From positions 3,090 through 32,624 of the forward strand of contig NW_014578087.1 of NCBI RefSeq assembly GCF_000485595.1: 29,535 nucleotides of DNA. The letters are read 5' to 3'. This stretch comes from Priapulus caudatus. Lineage: Eukaryota > Priapulida > Priapulimorpha > Priapulimorphida > Priapulidae. Below, one piece after another: positions 1 through 9,015 of the stretch (positions within the stretch are counted from its first letter, which is position 1; every line of letters begins with the position of its first letter). The notes beneath the pieces are model-generated. The model saw only the letters and a program-made list of their open reading frames with translations. It searched no databases and was not told the DNA's origin. The position numbers were made by a program, and so were the translations under genes.

Positions 1-58
1 CCGTCCGTCCGTCCGTCCGTCCGTCCGTCCGTCCGTGCGAGCGTCCGTCCGTCCGTCA
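1..58. repeat. (CCGT)n microsatellite at window edge
   Basis: Near-perfect tandem CCGT/GTCC units with one interruption. It abuts the interspersed repeat that follows. The inverted copy of that repeat near 13.83-13.87 kb ends in degenerate GGACGCACG units, so this satellite belongs to the end of that repeat family. Confidence 0.9.
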
Positions 59-805
59 ACAGTTGGGCACAAATCTAAACGGCTCGACGTACGGTCACGA
101 TATTCGGGACGTGGGGGGGTAATCCGAAAACGAGTTGGGATGTTGAAGCTGGGGGTCAAAGGTCAAAGGTCAAGAGGTGTAAAAGAAGGGGGAACATTCC
201 CTCCTTAACTTAAGGTATAGGGAGGAAATGCAGAGTCGGTGTATAGCATCATGGTAGGAAAAGCCATCACTGTGCCCGAAATTGGAGGTTACAGGTCAAA
301 GGTCAATGGGCACCAGGGGCCACATTTTAGACATTTTCTGAGGACATGTCGTTGACGAAGCGGATTGAAAAACTTTTTTTGTTTCAGCGGTGACCTAGCA
401 TTTTTATGGCATTATTGAAAGGACGCCATGAAATCTACTTTCCTGCTGACATGCGAAGAGTAAGGTTCAGATAACCTTTTGACCCTAGCCAGGAGGGTTA
501 ACATGGAGTTGTTGACTGTTCTGTTAGAAAGAATTGACTGCCCGGGTTTGCTAGGTAGAATCTAACATGCCTGGATGTATGAGGCCTATAATGTCACAGT
601 GAAATTTCAAAAAGCTAAACTTGGTTAAAGAAGGTTTATGCCTCCTTAAATCGTATAATTTCTATGGCATTTCTGTACTGTCAGTATGTTACATGTACCG
701 TATGCCACTGCCAGTGGCTACTGCCAGTGCATGTGTTGGTGGTACTGTGTGGTTTTGCCTGCCGTTAATTGGTTACAGGTGGCAGCTCTCTATTGCAGCT
801 GTAGG
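59..805 (+). repeat. Interspersed repeat family A, copy 1
   Basis: About 750 bp that match, in reverse complement, 13070-13870. Shared blocks include the start (AGTTGGGCACAAATCTAAAC), the GGTCAAAGGTCAAAGGTCA block at 154-172, and the end (GGTGGCAGCTCTCTATT near 778-796). No long ORF and no clear terminal inverted repeat is seen, so the class is open. The copy may run past the window start. Confidence 0.8.
153..172 (+). promoter_or_regulatory. Nuclear-receptor-like DR1 half sites inside repeat A
   Basis: Three successive GGTCA half sites spaced by one base give two overlapping DR1 motifs (AGGTCAAAGGTCA type). A further AGGTCAAAGGTCA lies at 293-305. DR1 is the known binding arrangement for RXR heterodimers and HNF4. 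Whether it acts here is unknown; it is a sequence match inside a repeat. Confidence 0.35.
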
Positions 806-1210
806 CTTGCCTAGGTAAATGCGATGAGTGCTTACCTATTCTGGTCTTGCAAATAGTGTTGGCTACTACTTATGATCGGAGCTTCCATCTTTAATCTGAA
901 GACACTTAAACGTACGCGCCATCTCGTGGCAACTTTCATAACGAATCCACCGAACATCCTTTAGAAGGTTCCTGATACCATCCCTGTGCATTCCACTATT
1001 TCGGCGTGTATGTGAACACATTTGGACTAACAGGGTTTACTAGAATCCCACCACTCCACCACAGAGTCACCGCAGTAGACGTTAGATGAGCGCTGTCGCT
1101 CCGCGGCATTGTGTTTTTTTCCCTGCCAAAAACATGGGTAAGCAGGAATGTAATTTTTTTTCCAAGTTAATATGGAATAGGATATAATTTGAACGAGCGA
1201 GTAACCGAAG
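806..1210. other. No gene seen
   Basis: Unique-looking sequence without a supportable ORF, exon or repeat between repeat A and the inverted-repeat arm at 1211. Confidence 0.6.
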
Positions 1211-1366
1211 TGTGGCGCAGCGCGTTCCCCAGCGTCGTGCGCATGCAAATGCATCGATCTGTGGGTGTGGAAAATATCACACGTGTTTGATATTTTCTTT
1301 CACGTGTGGAAGATTGAACAGCGGCTGCAGAGTGGGCTGGTGTAAAGTTCCCACCGTCTCCTCTCT
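1211..1366 (+). repeat. Inverted repeat B, left arm
   Basis: Matches 3485-3632 in reverse complement: GCGCAGCGCGTTCC, GTGCGCATGCAAATGCATCGATCTGTGG, and the near-palindrome around CACGTG at about 1270-1300, then GTGGAAGATTGAACAGCG. Arms are about 150 bp and 2.1 kb apart. It could be the two ends of one element or two opposed copies of a repeat. Confidence 0.8.
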
Positions 1367-1650
1367 TGTAACCGACCAATAGCAGGAGGTCAAGCGAGTC
1401 ACGTGATCTTAACTTGCGGTTGCAGCGCGGCATTGATTGATGTACAGGGGGGGTGGGTGCATGTGTTAAGTCGCCGGCTCATTGAATATGTGGGGCGGGT
1501 GACCACCGCTGGGATAAGCCTGAGGCGGACGTAGTGTCTTTCTTGGAATTTGTGAAAAAGCTGCAAAAGGTTTGTAGCCTGCTTTGCACTCAATTACATA
1601 ATTGTATCCCCCGAACGAAGTTTCGTGGGATACTATGGATTGGCATCGTC

Positions 1651-1679
1651 GCGCCGCCGCCGCCGCCGCCGCCGCCGCA
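1651..1679 (+). repeat. (GCC)n trinucleotide repeat
   Basis: About nine consecutive GCC/CCG units. The poly-proline reading of this stretch is low-complexity and not taken as coding. Confidence 0.9.
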
Positions 1680-1740
1680 GAGATTTCCTTGTGAGCGCTC
1701 TACCGGCTGCAGTTCTTCTCGGATCATCTTCAAATTTTGA

Positions 1741-1875
1741 ATGAAGATGCGTTATCGTAAAGCGAAGACACCTATCGTTTTTGGTGTGGGCGGAGTCATC
1801 GTTGCCATGGTAACAACATTTTTGTCGAAATATTCTAGACCTGTAACTTCTGCACTTTTTACCCGATTGTCATGA
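1741..1875 (+). CDS. Small ORF, 44 aa, left arm of fold-back C
   Basis: ATG to TGA, starting MKMRYRKAKTPIVFGVGG, then a hydrophobic stretch (about residues 11-28) that could be a membrane segment. The opposite arm encodes nearly the same peptide. I recognise no family. It may be a chance ORF within a repeat. Confidence 0.25.
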   Translation: MKMRYRKAKTPIVFGVGGVIVAMVTTFLSKYSRPVTSALFTRLS

Positions 1876-2020
1876 AATTAGATGTTTGTATTAAAATTTA
1901 AATTTAAAATTTAAAAAAAAAGAAAGAAAAAAAATATTGCAAAAAAATATAAAAAAATAAAAATATTTGTATTAAAAATTTGTATTTAAATTTATATATA
2001 AATTTATGATTGTCATCAAA

Positions 2021-2053
<33 letters not shown>

Positions 2054-2114
2054 GGACATGTTATATCGGCCCTGTGTGCCAAATTCGATGAAAATCGGGT
2101 AAAAACAGCACAAG

Positions 2115-2225
2115 TTACCTGTAGGTTCTACAATATTTCCACAAAAACGTTGTTACCATGGCAACAATGACTCCTCCCACACCAAAAACAATTGGCGTCT
2201 TTGCTTTAGCATAACGCACCTTCAT
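2115..2225 (-). CDS. Small ORF, 36 aa, right arm of fold-back C
   Basis: ATG to TAA, starting MKVRYAKAKTPIVFGVGG. Codons 7-28 differ from the left-arm ORF at seven codons, all synonymous. After codon 32 the two diverge and this one stops earlier. Function unknown. Confidence 0.25.
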   Translation of the reverse strand: MKVRYAKAKTPIVFGVGGVIVAMVTTFLWKYCRTYR

Positions 2226-2226
2226 G

Positions 2227-3384
2227 CCAAATTCCCAGAAGCGACCTGCGTATGCAAGGCAGATAACGCATCGAGATAAACAATATTGCGGAGTTTACTC
2301 GCACATCCGGGCTCTTGCGGAGATGCGTAACTAATGGCGCAGAACATAGGCGCTGAACTGTCAATGGGTGTATGGAGGCATAATTGTTATATATATATAT
2401 ACCATATTACCCATCGGCCAGATGGGTTTGACCCTGCCGCCCGCGTGCGCGAAACACTGTAAACCCCAGACGGAAAGGATTGGTCATGTACGCATGATCA
2501 GACGTTACTACAAGTTGTGTAATTATTCATATATATCATTGATTATTATTACTTATAATTATTTACGATAAAAGGTCTGTCATTATGAACCCCCTAATCC
2601 TATCAACGAGCAGATTGTTCAAATCACGAATAGTTACAAAACGCACTCCCTCATTTTGCTGCGTACTCTTATTGTATCCCTCGTATAGTCTACAGTATTT
2701 AGTAGTATTTTTATGACATGAAACTGTGTGATGTGTTTATTGAGAAATGTGGATGTACAGCACAACACCAGAAATGATTATGGCCATTACTGTTAACGGC
2801 CGGCGTAAATTCACGTATCTCCTCGAAAACGCCATAAGCGAATTTACCCATTTACCTCTTACCGGAAGCGGTTTCGAACGTGGCGAGACGGATAAAGCTA
2901 TGTCACTAGCCTATATTTTCCGTCCAACAACGTTAATAAAACAACATTTCAACGACAACAACATTCACGCTTGCTTCGCAGGTAGCCATGACGGAAATTT
3001 CGATCGGTACCTGCTGCATCTCTAGTCCTTACGGACAATTATTAAGACAAAACTCATCGGTACGAAGAGGGGGTAGGGGGGGGCGGGTACTGTTCACAGT
3101 GAAAATATTCCTCCTAGGGTAACCAGATCCATATACTTGCACATCTGAGGCAGACCAGTTTACGTCCTTACAGAGATATTCCATTCATACTAGATCACGG
3201 GGGATACATGTAGTTGGCGACAACTGCCCGTTTCTAGTTTAACCCATGCATCAGGTGTCGTTTTGTGCAGCCGCGCGACTATTATACTTGGCAGTAAATA
3301 ATTGGTATATGTGTAATAATATTGTTAGTCCAACAGAGGGGGTTGGCTAGACCACCCCCCCCCCCTAAATCCACCACTACACAC
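2227..3384. other. No gene seen
   Basis: Contains an ORF at 2747-3025 that resembles no family I know and has no supporting splice or promoter context, a short (TA)n near 2388-2401, and G- and C-homopolymer runs near 3070 and 3354. Nothing else is supportable. Confidence 0.5.
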
Positions 3385-3415
3385 ACGCACGCACGCACGC
3401 ACACACACACAAACC
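3385..3415. repeat. (CA)n/(CGCA)n microsatellite
   Basis: Alternating ACAC and ACGC units. An antisense ORF (3282-3758) through it is Cys/Val-rich low-complexity translation and is rejected. Confidence 0.85.
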
Positions 3416-3484
3416 CACACAGACAGAGAGCAACGTAAAAACAACGTCGAAATGTCAACGTTAAAACACGTTCAAGTGTAGAGA

Positions 3485-3632
3485 CGGTGTGAAACTTTAC
3501 ACAGCCACTCCACAGACGCTGTTCAATCTTCCACACGTGGAAGAAAATATCAAACACGTGTGATATTTTCCACACGCCACAGATCGATGCATTTTGCATG
3601 CGCACACGCTGTGGAACGCGCTGCGCCATCGT
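3485..3632 (-). repeat. Inverted repeat B, right arm
   Basis: Reverse complement of 1211-1366, including the E-box-centred near-palindrome (AACACGTGTGATATTTT). It overlaps the perfect hairpin at 3601-3665. Confidence 0.8.
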
Positions 3633-3665
3633 CCACGTAGCGCAGCGCGTTCCACAGCGTGTGCG
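3601..3665. repeat. Perfect 26-bp hairpin
   Basis: Arms 3601-3626 and 3640-3665 are exact reverse complements (CGCACACGCTGTGGAACGCG...) around a 13-base loop. The left arm is part of inverted repeat B, so the right arm looks like a fold-back copy of it. Confidence 0.9.
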
Positions 3666-3715
3666 GCAACGGCTCTGCGGCCGCGTATAGCACGATAGCA
3701 TGCGTATACTATATA

Positions 3716-3735
3716 GTACGCGATCGATCGCGTAC
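3716..3735. repeat. Perfect 20-bp palindrome
   Basis: GTACGCGATCGATCGCGTAC is its own reverse complement, with no spacer. Confidence 0.95.
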
Positions 3736-4479
3736 ATCAAAGCCGGCCACCGCGCCATACGGCATTCAGGCTCTGTTTATGAAGTAGCCGGCCCAGGCTC
3801 TATACGACTGTTTCACGTTGTAGGAAAAATATTTTGGAACTCTCTTTACGTAAATAAGATGACAAGAGTTGGATATTTGAATATGTATGATTGGCAGGCG
3901 GTATCTCAGATTTTTTTTTTTGAAACCCTCTAAAAGTGACCGCAGTCGCACATTTTTCACTCCGAAATGTGAAGTGCGGGCGGGTGACCCGAACCAAAGG
4001 TAATTTTTGGGTCGGCCTAAGTAGTGTTAAAGATATTATCCCACAAATGTCATGGCCAGCGAGTGAGTTACAACTCTTCTAATCTCTCACTGTGTATACA
4101 GTGAGCAATTACTCGTTATATGTAGTAGTAGAAAATGCTCGTAATCCATAATTCTCATAGAACATGTATTCGTTATTTATGAAAAATAGTGCACATTGAC
4201 TAACTCAAAAAGTGCCCATCCCCTCTCTTCAATATTGGTAGAATATGAGTTACAATGTATTAAAAGTGTTAAACATGCACGAAATAAACTGCATATTATA
4301 TATAAATTTTCCTAAAAATATAGATGACAACTTGGGTGTATTCATTAACTGTGTACGTGTTAGATTTGGCAAAAAACACTCGTAATTATTTTGCTCCGTT
4401 CCACAGCAACACAATCTTTTTGTCGTGGCGACGTCTTTCCGGCTGTCTAGTTTAACCTCTCGCTTCTTTACCTCGCAAG
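3736..4479. other. Upstream intron of PRPF3 (part)
   Basis: No exon was found here for the PWI domain. The last 25 bases are a pyrimidine-rich acceptor ending CTCGCAAG, so this is probably intron leading into PRPF3 exon A. Confidence 0.55.
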
Positions 4480-4724
4480 GTACACAGAGGATGTCAAAGA
4501 GAATGGCGAAGGCAGGGAGGGCAAGAAGGCGAAGAAGGCTGAGAAGGCAGAGAAGGAGACGAAGAAGGAGGTGGAGGTGACCGTGGTGGAGGAATCCCCG
4601 ATCCCCGGCCCTGAGAAGCCGAGTCCGGGCATGCTCACCGCGATGCAGATAAAAGACATGATGGCCAACGCTCAGAAGATGATCGAGGAGCGCAAGAAAC
4701 AACTCAATCTTCTCACCCAGGCCG
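4480..4724 (+). CDS. PRPF3: PRPF3 exon A (first exon in window)
   Basis: Acceptor CTTTACCTCGCAAG precedes 4480; the donor is GCCG|GTGCGT. The exon begins with the third base of a codon and ends after one base. It encodes a Lys/Glu-rich linker, then [20 protein letters not shown] and the IEERKKQL helix. The linker is low-complexity and unlike human in detail. Confidence 0.9.
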
Positions 4725-7700
4725 GTGCGTGCGATTGCTCTATGGTGTTCCCGCATTACCGTTACCAATCTCATCACCATTGTAATACGCATACTACTCG
4801 GGTGAACAATAACAATGTTAGCATTTGCAGAGGTTTCAATTGAATTGAAGGCACACACGATCCCAAACATATTCGAATTCGAACACATTCAAACACATTC
4901 AAAGGCACATCTAGTGTGGAGAAATAACGATTTATTCCTTATCTTTTAATTTTGTTTTTGTCATGTGGCAATTTGTACTGTTCGCTTCAGGCCAATTTCC
5001 AGCCCAGCTTTCGCCACAGATGCAGTTGTCATCAGAATATCAGGTGGCGTTACACACAGAGGCAATGGAGAAGGCTAAAAAGGCAGCGGAAATACAGGTG
5101 AGTGCCTCATTACAATTTGATATAGGAAATTTGTGTTTAATACAGTATCACTGATACAGAACAGATACCTATACACTATACAGTATCACTTTTATACAGT
5201 AATCTGTAATTTAACAGGGAATCTGTGTTGTCTGTATAACATCGCAGAAATGGCTTGCCCACGTTAGCGGGTAATACCTTCTTATTATTTTTCTTCATAT
5301 TCTTTTACTTCATGATTTGTTGATTAATTAACCTGCACCTGGGAGGTATATTTCTGGTCACACCTGTGTGACTGCATGCATGAGTTGCATCTGGACAGGA
5401 AAATGTTCATCTAAAATTTCTTCTGAATTTTTTTCTGGAAAATCTTGTAAAATTAAAAAAAAAATTTATAAAAGATTGTGCCTGTAGGTTATAATCGTCG
5501 TTGATCGTGTGTTGCAGGCGAGAATCCAGGCGCAACTGCAAGCAAAGCCGAATCTCCTTTTGGCAGTCGGACCCGGTACGGCCGCCGTGGCAGCCACCGC
5601 TGGCGCCGCATCGGGGAAACCCAGCGCGAGCGCGCAGTCCGCAGGCCCTGTGGCCCTGATCCTGGACGATGAGGGACGTACGGTGGACGCGACAGGCAGG
5701 GCCATTCACATTCCTGTTCACACTCCGACGCTGAAAGCGAACATCAGGGCGAAACGACGCGAGGAGTTTAAACAGGTGGGCGCTCGCATGGTAGCGGTTG
5801 TTTCGAACGTGGAGTTAATTTTCTGTAGTGCCTTGAATGGTGGCTAAAAATCGACCAAAAACTTTCTGCTGCCCTACCAGTATCTTTATGGACTAGCATG
5901 TACATTCTAACATGCAAAGTAGGTTAATTTCCACGTATCGGATTAGTTTGTGATTATAATTCATGCACCTAACATGTTGTACCGTAAACTACTTCATTGA
6001 AAATGTAGATTAGAACTAAAATTTAAAAAATGTAGATTTAAAAAAACGGATATACGTATTCCGCAAAATTTTCTCTCGTTTTGCGAGTGCGTGCGACGGC
6101 CAACGCAGCTAGCCGTCCGCGACGCATTAGAGGAATGCACTGACACACTAGAGGGCGCTACTATCAATGCAGGTTCAGGACAAGCCGCCGGAGGAGTTTT
6201 CGGACGCGAGTTCGTTCTTTGACGCGCGCCTGCAGCTGAAGTCGGCGCAGCGGGTGAAGCGCAAGTTCCGCTTCGTCGACCAGGGCCGCTACATACAGCT
6301 CGCGCAGCGCGTGCGCACCAAGGCCCAGCTCGAGAAACTGCAGAAAGAGATCTTCCAGGTGCAAACGAGATTTTTCCGCTTTTGTGATTTTCCCCGACAA
6401 GGGATTCGAGATCAAAAGCAGCGTGTATCGTTTGGATATAAACGGCCCGAAATCAAATATTTTCAGCAACGGGAACATGACTGGACTTTTTTATACAGTT
6501 CTCAAACTCGTCAAGTTTTATTTAATTTGCTATATTAATTAATATTGTATTATTCTATAACGTTAATTAGAATCTATAAAGATATGACACTATCCATGCC
6601 GCATACATATTGACATGATAACAGCAAATCCATAACGTGATCTTTATTCTCACCCCCGGCTTTCCGCCGCGCATCCAGGTTGCCAAGAAGAAGGCAGATA
6701 AAGTATTATATAGTACATATAAATATATATATATATATGGGGCACAGTACTATATACGACGTTACCCACGCACACATATTCACACGATAACAGCGAATCC
6801 GTAACGTGATTTTAATTCTCTGTCGCGCCTCCAGGTTGCGAAGAAGACGGGGATACAGTCGGCTGCGAAGCTCGCCCTCATTGCGCCGAAGAGCGTCGTC
6901 GCGTCGGACGAGATTCCCGACGTGGAGTGGTGGGACGCGGTGGTCCTGCGCAACGAGAGCTACACGAGCCTGGACCAGAACCCCACGAAAAACCCCGACG
7001 GCACTCCGGGGGAGAGGTGGGTTGTGGTCGCTGGCGGGGAGGCACGAGAAAAGGTGGAAGGGGTGGGGGCGAACCGTAGGGTGGGCGAGAATCGAGGGGT
7101 CGGGGTGCGGCTATGGAAGCTACATCAAGCTAGGAGGAAAGGCCATGAGAAACCCCGACGGCACTCCGGGGAGAGGTGGGTTGTGGTCGGCGGTAGGGAG
7201 GCATGAGAAAAGGTGGAAGGGTGGGGGAGAATCAAGGGTCAGGGGAGAATCGAGGGGTGGGGGTGTGCGGCTATGGAAGCTACATCAGCCTGGACCAGAA
7301 CCCCACGAAAAACCCTGAAGGCACTCCGGGAGAGAGGTGGGTTGTGATCGGTGGTGGGGAGGTATGAGAAAAGGTGGAAGGGGTGGGGGAGAATCAAGGG
7401 GTGCCCCCTCCATTCGCCCCGTGTCCCGCTGCCTACAGACTAAATGTAATTGTAGTATTACATTGGTCGTAGGTTCGACGGCGTGACTAACCTCGTGGAG
7501 CACCCGATACAGCTGAACCCGCCCGCAGACACGTCTGCCGACGTGCCGATACCCGTCATGCTGACAAAGAAGGAAAGGAAGAAGCTGCGCAGGATGACGC
7601 GGCGTGAGACGTGGAAGGAGAAGCAGGAGAAGATACGACTGGGGCTGAACTCGGTCGAGGAGCCCAAGGTGAGGAGGGGAGAACGTCGTAGCTGACTGTG

Positions 7701-8663
7701 TGCGAGGGAGGGGGTCATAGTTATCTGTTGGTAAAGGAGGAGTATCATAGCCGTCTGTTGGGTGGGGGGGGTCATAGTTATTGGTTGGTAAGGGAGGAGG
7801 TCATCTACAGTCATCAGTGGGTGAGGGAGGGGTTCATAGTCATTGTTGGGTGAGGGAGGAGGTTATAGCTGTCAGTTATGAAGAATATTCATCATAGTTA
7901 CTCCACTCCTCACCCGGTTTTTTGCTCGCCACTTCGGACCACTCTCACCCCAGTTTTCGCTCGGCACTCCGGACCACTCTCACCACGGTTTTCGCTTGTT
8001 CGTTCCCCGCAGATGCGCATGTCCAACCTGATGCGCGTGCTCGGCATGGAAGCCGTTCAGGACCCGACGAAGATCGAGGCGCAGGTGCGCACGCAGATGG
8101 CAAAGCGTCAGAAGGACCACGAGGACGCAAACGCGGCGCGTAAGCTGACGCGCGAGCAGCGCTCCGACAAGAAGATCAAGAAGCTGACGGAGGACACGAC
8201 GGTGGGCGTGCACGTTGCCGTCTACCGCGTGCGCGACCTATCGAGCCCGGCGAAGAAGTTCAAGGTGGAGACGAACTGCCAGCAGCTGCTGATGACCGGC
8301 ACGGTGGTGCTCTACCGCGAGTGCAGCGTCGTCGTCGTCGAGGGTGGCCCGAAGCAGCAGAAGAAGTACCGCCGACTGATGCTGCACCGCATCAAGTGGG
8401 AGGAGGACGGAGGAGGCGGCGGCAAGGGGAAGGAGAAGGACAAGGAGGGAGGGGAGGCGTCGGCGGCGCGCGGCGGCGGCGGCGTCAACGCGTGCGTGCT
8501 CGTGTGGGAGGGAACGACGAAGGAGCGAAGCTTCGGCGAGATGAAGTTCAAGCTGTGTCCCGCGGAGACTTTTGCACGCGAACACTTCAAGAAGCACGGA
8601 GTCGAACATTACTGGGACTTGGCGTACACTCAGGCCATCATGGAGGCCAGTGCCGCAGAGTGA
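4480..8663 (+). CDS. PRPF3: U4/U6 small nuclear ribonucleoprotein Prp3, 5' partial
   Basis: Prp3 is a core protein of the U4/U6 and U4/U6.U5 snRNPs. It holds the U4/U6 duplex in the nucleus before spliceosome activation. Seven exons join in frame: 4480-4724, 4991-5097, 5518-5775, 6173-6358, 6835-7016, 7473-7668, 8013-8663, giving 607 residues and TGA. Recognisable blocks match vertebrate PRPF3: [148 protein letters not shown]. They cover the PRP3 domain and the C-terminal DUF1115-type RNA-binding domain. Human PRPF3 has 683 residues; the N-terminal PWI domain (roughly the first 90) is missing and is not found in 1-4479. The neighbour RANGAP1 is convergent. Confidence 0.95.
4991..5097 (+). CDS. 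PRPF3: PRPF3 exon B
   Basis: Acceptor CTTCAG|GC and donor ACAG|GTGAGT. Phase fits exon A. It encodes [20 protein letters not shown] and [13 protein letters not shown], equivalent to human NDAIEKARKAAELQ. Confidence 0.92.
5518..5775 (+). CDS. PRPF3: PRPF3 exon C
   Basis: Acceptor TGTTGCAG|GCG and donor AACAG|GTGGGC; both ends phase 0, 86 codons. It carries ARIQAQL, an Ala/Gly-rich linker, then [14 protein letters not shown] and [17 protein letters not shown], a conserved PRPF3 block. Confidence 0.95.
6173..6358 (+). CDS. PRPF3: PRPF3 exon D
   Basis: Acceptor ATGCAG|GTTCAG; the donor CCAG|GTGCAA is weak. 62 codons, phase 0. It encodes [20 protein letters not shown] and [20 protein letters not shown], matching the start of the PRP3 domain. 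Confidence 0.92.
6604..6695 (+). repeat. Upstream copy of the exon E acceptor and exon start
   Basis: It copies the end of intron D (ACATATTGACATGATAACAG..., AACGTGAT, CATCCAG) and the first exon E bases (GTTGCCAAGAAGA), found in true form at 6773-6850. The pseudo-acceptor at 6677-6678 is 156 bases, a multiple of 3, before the real one. Reading on from it hits TAA near 6800. Confidence 0.85.
6835..7016 (+). CDS. PRPF3: PRPF3 exon E
   Basis: Acceptor CGCCTCCAG|GTTGCG, donor GGAGAG|GTGGGT. It encodes [20 protein letters not shown] and DIPDVEWWD, equivalent to human ARKTGIHTSTRLALIAPKK and DIPEIEWWD. It ends two bases into the Arg codon of [13 protein letters not shown]. The 3' end of this exon with its donor is repeated in tandem downstream, and its 5' end is duplicated upstream. 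Confidence 0.92.
6950..7410 (+). repeat. 160-bp tandem repeat carrying the exon E 3' end and donor
   Basis: About 2.8 units: 6950-7108, 7109-7268 and 7269-7410. Each has AGCTACA..., (AAC)CCC(G/T)GA(C/A)GGCACTCCGGG, AGAGGTGGGTTGTG and GAGAAAAGGTGGAAGG. Donor-equivalent positions after 7016, 7175 and 7336 all keep AGAG|GTGGGT. The first and second donors are 159 bases apart, so the frame is kept; it is open until 7206. Confidence 0.92.
7473..7668 (+). CDS. PRPF3: PRPF3 exon F
   Basis: Acceptor GTCGTAG|G and donor CCCAAG|GTGAGG. The first base completes the split Arg codon. It encodes [20 protein letters not shown], then [16 protein letters not shown] and [15 protein letters not shown], all closely matching human PRPF3. 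Confidence 0.95.
7690..7875 (+). repeat. Minisatellite in PRPF3 intron F
   Basis: About five imperfect units of 36-40 bases with TCATAGTTATCTGTTGG and GG(T/G)GAGGGAGG. The units contain GGTGAGGGAGG, which resembles the true exon F donor AAGGTGAGGAGG just upstream. Confidence 0.8.
7900..7998 (+). repeat. Minisatellite before the PRPF3 exon G acceptor
   Basis: About three units near 37 bases: CACTCCGGACCACTCTCACC followed by CGGTTTTCGCT. It is pyrimidine-rich and forms the polypyrimidine region of the exon G acceptor. Confidence 0.8.
8013..8663 (+). CDS. PRPF3: PRPF3 exon G (terminal exon)
   Basis: Acceptor TTCCCCGCAG|ATG, phase 0, 216 codons then TGA. It starts [20 protein letters not shown] and covers the end of the PRP3 domain and the C-terminal DUF1115-type ferredoxin-like domain that contacts U4/U6 [62 protein letters not shown] and [17 protein letters not shown] are nearly invariant. 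The Gly/Lys/Glu-rich insert ([15 protein letters not shown]...) replaces an acidic linker in human. Reading frame is open 5' of 8013, but alignment and the acceptor place the junction there. Confidence 0.96.
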   Translation: MRMSNLMRVLGMEAVQDPTKIEAQVRTQMAKRQKDHEDANAARKLTREQRSDKKIKKLTEDTTVGVHVAVYRVRDLSSPAKKFKVETNCQQLLMTGTVVLYRECSVVVVEGGPKQQKKYRRLMLHRIKWEEDGGGGGKGKEKDKEGGEASAARGGGGVNACVLVWEGTTKERSFGEMKFKLCPAETFAREHFKKHGVEHYWDLAYTQAIMEASAAE

Positions 8664-8961
8664 ACACAGTTCAGATTGAGGATTAGTGTGTTATGAGCCG
8701 TATCACAGGAGGGTGAGGAAAAGGAGGGGAAGTGTGTGCCCGTCCAGCCCCGAGCTTTATTGCGTGTCACGGAGCTGTAGAAAGGAATCGGCACGTTAGG
8801 GGAAGCGTGGCCGCGACTTGATTCTAGTTAGAGATGTGCACACGCACAATGTCGCGATGGCCGATGCTTGATCGTTGCCCTAGGCATGAGTGTGTAAATT
8901 AAGAACCATGAGAATGAAATTAAGAGAAGTGAAGCTCCTGTCATTTGTTTGTAAGAATAAA
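8664..8961 (+). other. PRPF3: PRPF3 3' UTR
   Basis: Non-coding sequence from the stop to the poly(A) signal; cleavage is expected 10-30 bases further on. Confidence 0.75.
8956..8961 (+). terminator. PRPF3: PRPF3 poly(A) signal AATAAA
   Basis: Canonical AATAAA 293 bases after the stop codon, followed by T-rich sequence near 8990. Confidence 0.85.
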
Positions 8962-9015
8962 CATATTTACATAAGTAATCTCATAACTTCTTTTTTTTCT
9001 CTCCACTACATAAAC

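Larger units (their letters stand above)
1741..2226. repeat. Fold-back element C (140-bp arms, AT-rich centre)
   Basis: The left arm 1741-1884 and right arm 2085-2226 are reverse complements with scattered mismatches. The 200-base centre is very AT-rich and includes an (AT)n run at about 2022-2053. Each arm contains GTTGCCATGGTAAC, a close match to the palindromic X-box bound by RFX factors. Each arm also holds a related small ORF, annotated separately. Confidence 0.85.

Noticed and set aside
2747-3025. 92-aa ORF as a gene
   Set aside because: No family, no start context and no splice evidence; it may be part of an unrecognised repeat.
3282-3758. 158-aa ORF on the - strand
   Set aside because: It crosses a CA microsatellite, a C-run and the hairpin; composition is low-complexity (VCVCVRACVCV) and no family is recognised.
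4250-4888. 212-aa ORF on the - strand
   Set aside because: It is antisense to PRPF3 exon A; the Leu-rich reading mirrors the Lys/Glu-rich exon.
7878-8012. Upstream extension of PRPF3 exon G
   Set aside because: The open frame runs through minisatellite sequence; homology begins exactly after the CCCCGCAG acceptor.
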